From assembly GCF_000876015.1 (NCBI RefSeq), contig NZ_BBQM01000011.1, positions 276,888 through 340,887 of the forward strand: DNA of 64,000 bases, read 5' to 3'. Source of the DNA: Cupriavidus basilensis (lineage in GTDB: Bacteria > Pseudomonadota > Gammaproteobacteria > Burkholderiales > Burkholderiaceae). Shown piece after piece: positions 61,575 to 64,000 of the stretch (position 1 is its first letter; each line of letters starts with the position of its first letter). Both the position numbers and the translations under genes were made by a program. The notes below the pieces were generated by a model, which did no database searches, had not been told where the DNA came from, and saw only the letters and a program-made list of their open reading frames with translations.

Positions 61575-61841
61575 TCAAGGCAGGTCGCGGACCGTGACCT
61601 CGATGCCGCCGAAGCGCGCCGCGACCCAGTTGTAGGCCTTGCAGGCCAGCCACAGCAGGCCGAAGCCGACCAGCGCGTTGAGGATCAGCGCCGTGAACAC
61701 CGTGATGCCCGGCAGGTCGCCGTAGCGGATGAAGGCCACGAACAGGCCCAGCAAGACGATAGGTACCGAGAAGCACAGGTACACCAGCACCAGCGCGCGG
61801 GCGGTTTTGACCGGGTGGAGGTACGCGATCTCCTGATTCAT
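61575..61841 (-). CDS. Small membrane protein of unknown function
   Basis: 88 aa from ATG 61841 (MNQEIAYLHPVKT); an in-frame ATG at 61856 would add five residues and neither has a good ribosome site. Two clear membrane spans (ALVLVYLCFSVPIVLLGLFVAF and GITVFTALILNALVGFGLLWLA) are joined by a short loop, with a soluble tail ARFGGIEVTVRDLP. I do not recognise a named family. Confidence 0.75.
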   Translation of the reverse strand: MNQEIAYLHPVKTARALVLVYLCFSVPIVLLGLFVAFIRYGDLPGITVFTALILNALVGFGLLWLACKAYNWVAARFGGIEVTVRDLP

Positions 61842-61991
61842 GACAGCTTGGGGCATAAGCAGAGTAATGTTGCGCAAGTGTATCGAATGGGTGCTGCGGC
61901 GCATAGTCCGCCACCCGCGGGGTGCGGAAATCCCCCGGTCTGATGGCTAAACAATCGTAAAACTGCGGCACAAAAACGACACCGGGCCAGC

Positions 61992-63269
61992 CTACATCAG
62001 CCCGTCGAACAGCATCACCTCGACTTCGTCGCCCGCGCCCACCATGCCCTGGTCGTGGCCGAGCACGATGAAGCAGTTGGCCTCGCTCATCGAGCGCAGC
62101 ACGCCGGAGCCCTGCTGGCCGGTGATGCCCACCTGCCAGCCGCCGTCCGCGGCCTGCGTCAGGATGCCGCGCTGGTACTCGGTGCGCCCGGGTTTCTTGC
62201 GGATGGGCTGCGTGCTGCGCACGCGCATCAGCGGCAGCGGCGGCACCTGGGCGCCCATCTGCCGGTGCAGCGCCGCGCGCACGAAATGATAGAACGTCAC
62301 CATCACCGCCACCGGGTTGCCGGGCAGCCCGAACAGCAGCGCCTCGCGACCGTGGGAGGCGATGCGGCCGAACGCCATCGGCCGCCCCGGGCGCATGGCG
62401 ATCTTCCAGAACGTGACGTCGCCCAGCCGCGCCATGATCTGCTTCGTATAGTCGGCGTCGCCCACCGACACGCCGCCCGAGGTGATGACGGCGTCGGCAT
62501 TCTCGCAGGCGCTGCGCAGCGCGGCTTCGAGCGCGTCGGGGTCGTCGCGCACCACGCCCATGTCGAGCAGGTCCACGTCCAGGCGCCGCAGCATGCCGTG
62601 CAGGGTGTAGCGGTTGGAGTCGTAGACGCAGCCCGGCCCGAGCGGCTCGCCGATCGAGCGCAGCTCGTCGCCGGTGGAGAAGAAGGCCACGCGCAGGCGC
62701 CGGCGCACCTTGACCTCGGCCACGCCGAGCGAGGCCAGCAGGCCCAGGTCGGCCGGGCGCAGGATGCGTCCGGCGGCCAGCGCGGGCTGGCCCACGGCGA
62801 GATCCTCGCCGCGCAGGCGGCGGTTGTCGCCGGCGCCCACTGCGGCCGCGTCGAAGCGGATCAGGCCGTCCCGCGCCTGCACGAATTCCTGCGGGATCAC
62901 GGTGTCGCAGCCGGGCGGCATGATGGCGCCGGTCATGATGCGCGCCGCCTTGCCCGGCGCGACCGGCGGGCAGCCCGCGCCGCCCGCGAAGGCGCTGCCG
63001 GCGACCGCCAGGGCGACCTCGCCGCCGGCCGCCAGCGCGCTGCCGGCGAAGGCGTAGCCGTCCATCGCCGCGTTGTCGTGGGCGGGCACGTCCAGCGTGG
63101 AGACCACGTCCGCGGCCAGCACGCGGCCGAGCGCCGCGCGCAGGGCGACCTGCTCGGTGCCGCGCACGGGCTCGATCACCTCGCCGATGATGCGGCTGGC
63201 CTGCGCCACCGGCAGGGCGTCGGGATCGTAGTCGGACAGGCAGGAAATGACGGTTTGCAGAGATGGCAT
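61992..63269 (-). CDS. moeA: Molybdopterin molybdenumtransferase MoeA
   Basis: 425 aa. Inserts molybdate into molybdopterin. Domain I (ALGRVLAADVVSTLDVPAHDNAAMDGYAF), domain III with FFSTGDELRSIGEPL, SGGVSVGDADYTK and GLPGNPVAVMVTFY, and the C-terminal domain IV are all visible. Start ATG 63269 (MPSLQTV); the further upstream frame begins with a non-ATG codon. Thirty-three bases downstream of mobA, same operon. Confidence 0.96.
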   Translation of the reverse strand: MPSLQTVISCLSDYDPDALPVAQASRIIGEVIEPVRGTEQVALRAALGRVLAADVVSTLDVPAHDNAAMDGYAFAGSALAAGGEVALAVAGSAFAGGAGCPPVAPGKAARIMTGAIMPPGCDTVIPQEFVQARDGLIRFDAAAVGAGDNRRLRGEDLAVGQPALAAGRILRPADLGLLASLGVAEVKVRRRLRVAFFSTGDELRSIGEPLGPGCVYDSNRYTLHGMLRRLDVDLLDMGVVRDDPDALEAALRSACENADAVITSGGVSVGDADYTKQIMARLGDVTFWKIAMRPGRPMAFGRIASHGREALLFGLPGNPVAVMVTFYHFVRAALHRQMGAQVPPLPLMRVRSTQPIRKKPGRTEYQRGILTQAADGGWQVGITGQQGSGVLRSMSEANCFIVLGHDQGMVGAGDEVEVMLFDGLM

Positions 63270-63302
63270 GGCTCGGTCCCGGAGAGGCAGCAACCCGGAT
63301 CG

Positions 63303-63914
63303 TCAGCGCGCTTCCAGCGCGCGCAGCTCGTCCAGGGTATTGATATTGGCGAAAGCGCCGGCGTCTTCGAACAGCACTTCGGCAAGGCGGTGCGAGGCGG
63401 CCCAGGTCTCGATCCTGCGGCCGCCCCCGGCGAGGTATGCCGCCAGGCTGTCGCGCGCCGTCGCCGGCATCAGGCAGAACACCTGCTGGGTTTGCCGGCG
63501 GCCCGCCGCGTCGACGGTGACGGGAATGGCCATGTCGGCGCCCTGCGTTTCGATCGCCGCGGCCAGGCGCGCGGCCAGGTCGGCCGGCAGGCACGGCGAA
63601 TCGCAGGGCGAGGTCAGCAGCCAGCCCGTGCGGCATTGTCGCAGGCCGGCGAGCATTCCGGCTAGCGGTCCGGCGAATTCCGGTGCCGAATCCGGTGCGG
63701 CGTCCGTCACCACCGGCACTCCGAAGGACGCATAGGCCGCCAGGTTGCGGTTGGCGCTGATCAGCACGCCGCCGACCTGGGGCGCCAGGCGCGCCAGCGT
63801 ATGCGCGGTCATGGGCGTGCCGCGGAACGGCTGCAGGCCCTTGTCGGTCCCGCCCATGCGGCTGCCCCTGCCGCCGGCGAGGATCAGGCCGGTGATGTCG
63901 TCGCGTGGAATCAT
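63303..63914 (-). CDS. mobA: Molybdenum cofactor guanylyltransferase MobA
   Basis: 203 aa. Transfers GMP from GTP to molybdenum cofactor to form the guanine dinucleotide form. The nucleotide loop LAGGRGSRMGGTDKGLQ is near the N-terminus, and LLTSPCDSPCLPADL carries the metal-binding Asp. FANINTLDELRALE is the usual C-terminal motif. Start ATG 63914. The next 86 bases to the window end show no gene start or end I can support. Confidence 0.95.
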   Translation of the reverse strand: MIPRDDITGLILAGGRGSRMGGTDKGLQPFRGTPMTAHTLARLAPQVGGVLISANRNLAAYASFGVPVVTDAAPDSAPEFAGPLAGMLAGLRQCRTGWLLTSPCDSPCLPADLAARLAAAIETQGADMAIPVTVDAAGRRQTQQVFCLMPATARDSLAAYLAGGGRRIETWAASHRLAEVLFEDAGAFANINTLDELRALEAR

Positions 63915-64000
63915 TGAATGGAAGCCGGTTGGTGGCGTGCGGCGCGGTCGCATCCCGCGGTTGCGTCCCGCGTTGCGCCTCGCAGTTGCGTCCTTATCCG

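Overview
The window is GC-rich chromosomal DNA from a betaproteobacterium of order Burkholderiales. Gene order and protein character point to the Cupriavidus/Ralstonia lineage: mdh next to a divergent GntR gene, sdhCDAB-sdhE-gltA, leuC-(entericidin)-leuD-leuB-asd-fimV-truA-trpF-trpB-(methylase)-trpA-accD-folC-dedD-cvpA-purF-metZ. That placement is from recall of the gene order, not from a search. I see no rRNA, insertion sequence, prophage, integrase or CRISPR array.

Layout. 1-8.5 kb: TCA-cycle block, with a CoA-ester lyase and malate dehydrogenase on the minus strand, then a GntR regulator and succinate dehydrogenase, SdhE and citrate synthase on the plus strand. 8.6-13.9 kb: complete branched-chain amino acid type ABC transporter (binding protein, two permeases, two ATPases). 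14-19 kb: leuCDB and asd; asd is preceded by a small Thr/Ile/Lys-rich leader peptide and a stem-loop that look like an attenuator. 19.3-34.4 kb: conserved housekeeping run (fimV, truA, trpF, trpB, adenine methylase, trpA, accD, folC, dedD, cvpA, purF, metZ); metZ has its own promoter and a structured leader ending in a terminator. 34.4-41 kb: ABC-2 exporter with small lipoprotein, thioesterase, cspA-rpsU, initiator tRNA, a second-locus EF-G.

41-52.1 kb is the accessory part: two convergent catabolic operons, each with a HutC-type GntR regulator and palindromic operator candidates. The plus operon encodes a fumarase/aspartase-superfamily lyase, a DctA-like carrier and class II fumarase, which reads as uptake of a substituted C4 acid, release of fumarate and conversion to malate. 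The minus operon encodes an SDR dehydrogenase, a Zn-ribbon/OB protein, a thiolase-fold enzyme without the usual nucleophilic Cys, a two-subunit CoA transferase and an orphan Bug-type binding protein.

52.5-64 kb returns to core genes: tRNA-Asn, ferredoxin reductase and FdxA, an unknown exported protein, pncB, an orphan LutC-type protein, an NhaD-type antiporter, a 2-hydroxyacid dehydrogenase, rmuC, a small membrane protein and the molybdenum-cofactor genes moeA and mobA.

The items most worth a second look are the asd leader peptide, the metZ leader RNA, the Cys-less thiolase/DUF35 pair, the lyase-DctA-FumC module with its twin operators, and the methylase embedded in the trp genes.
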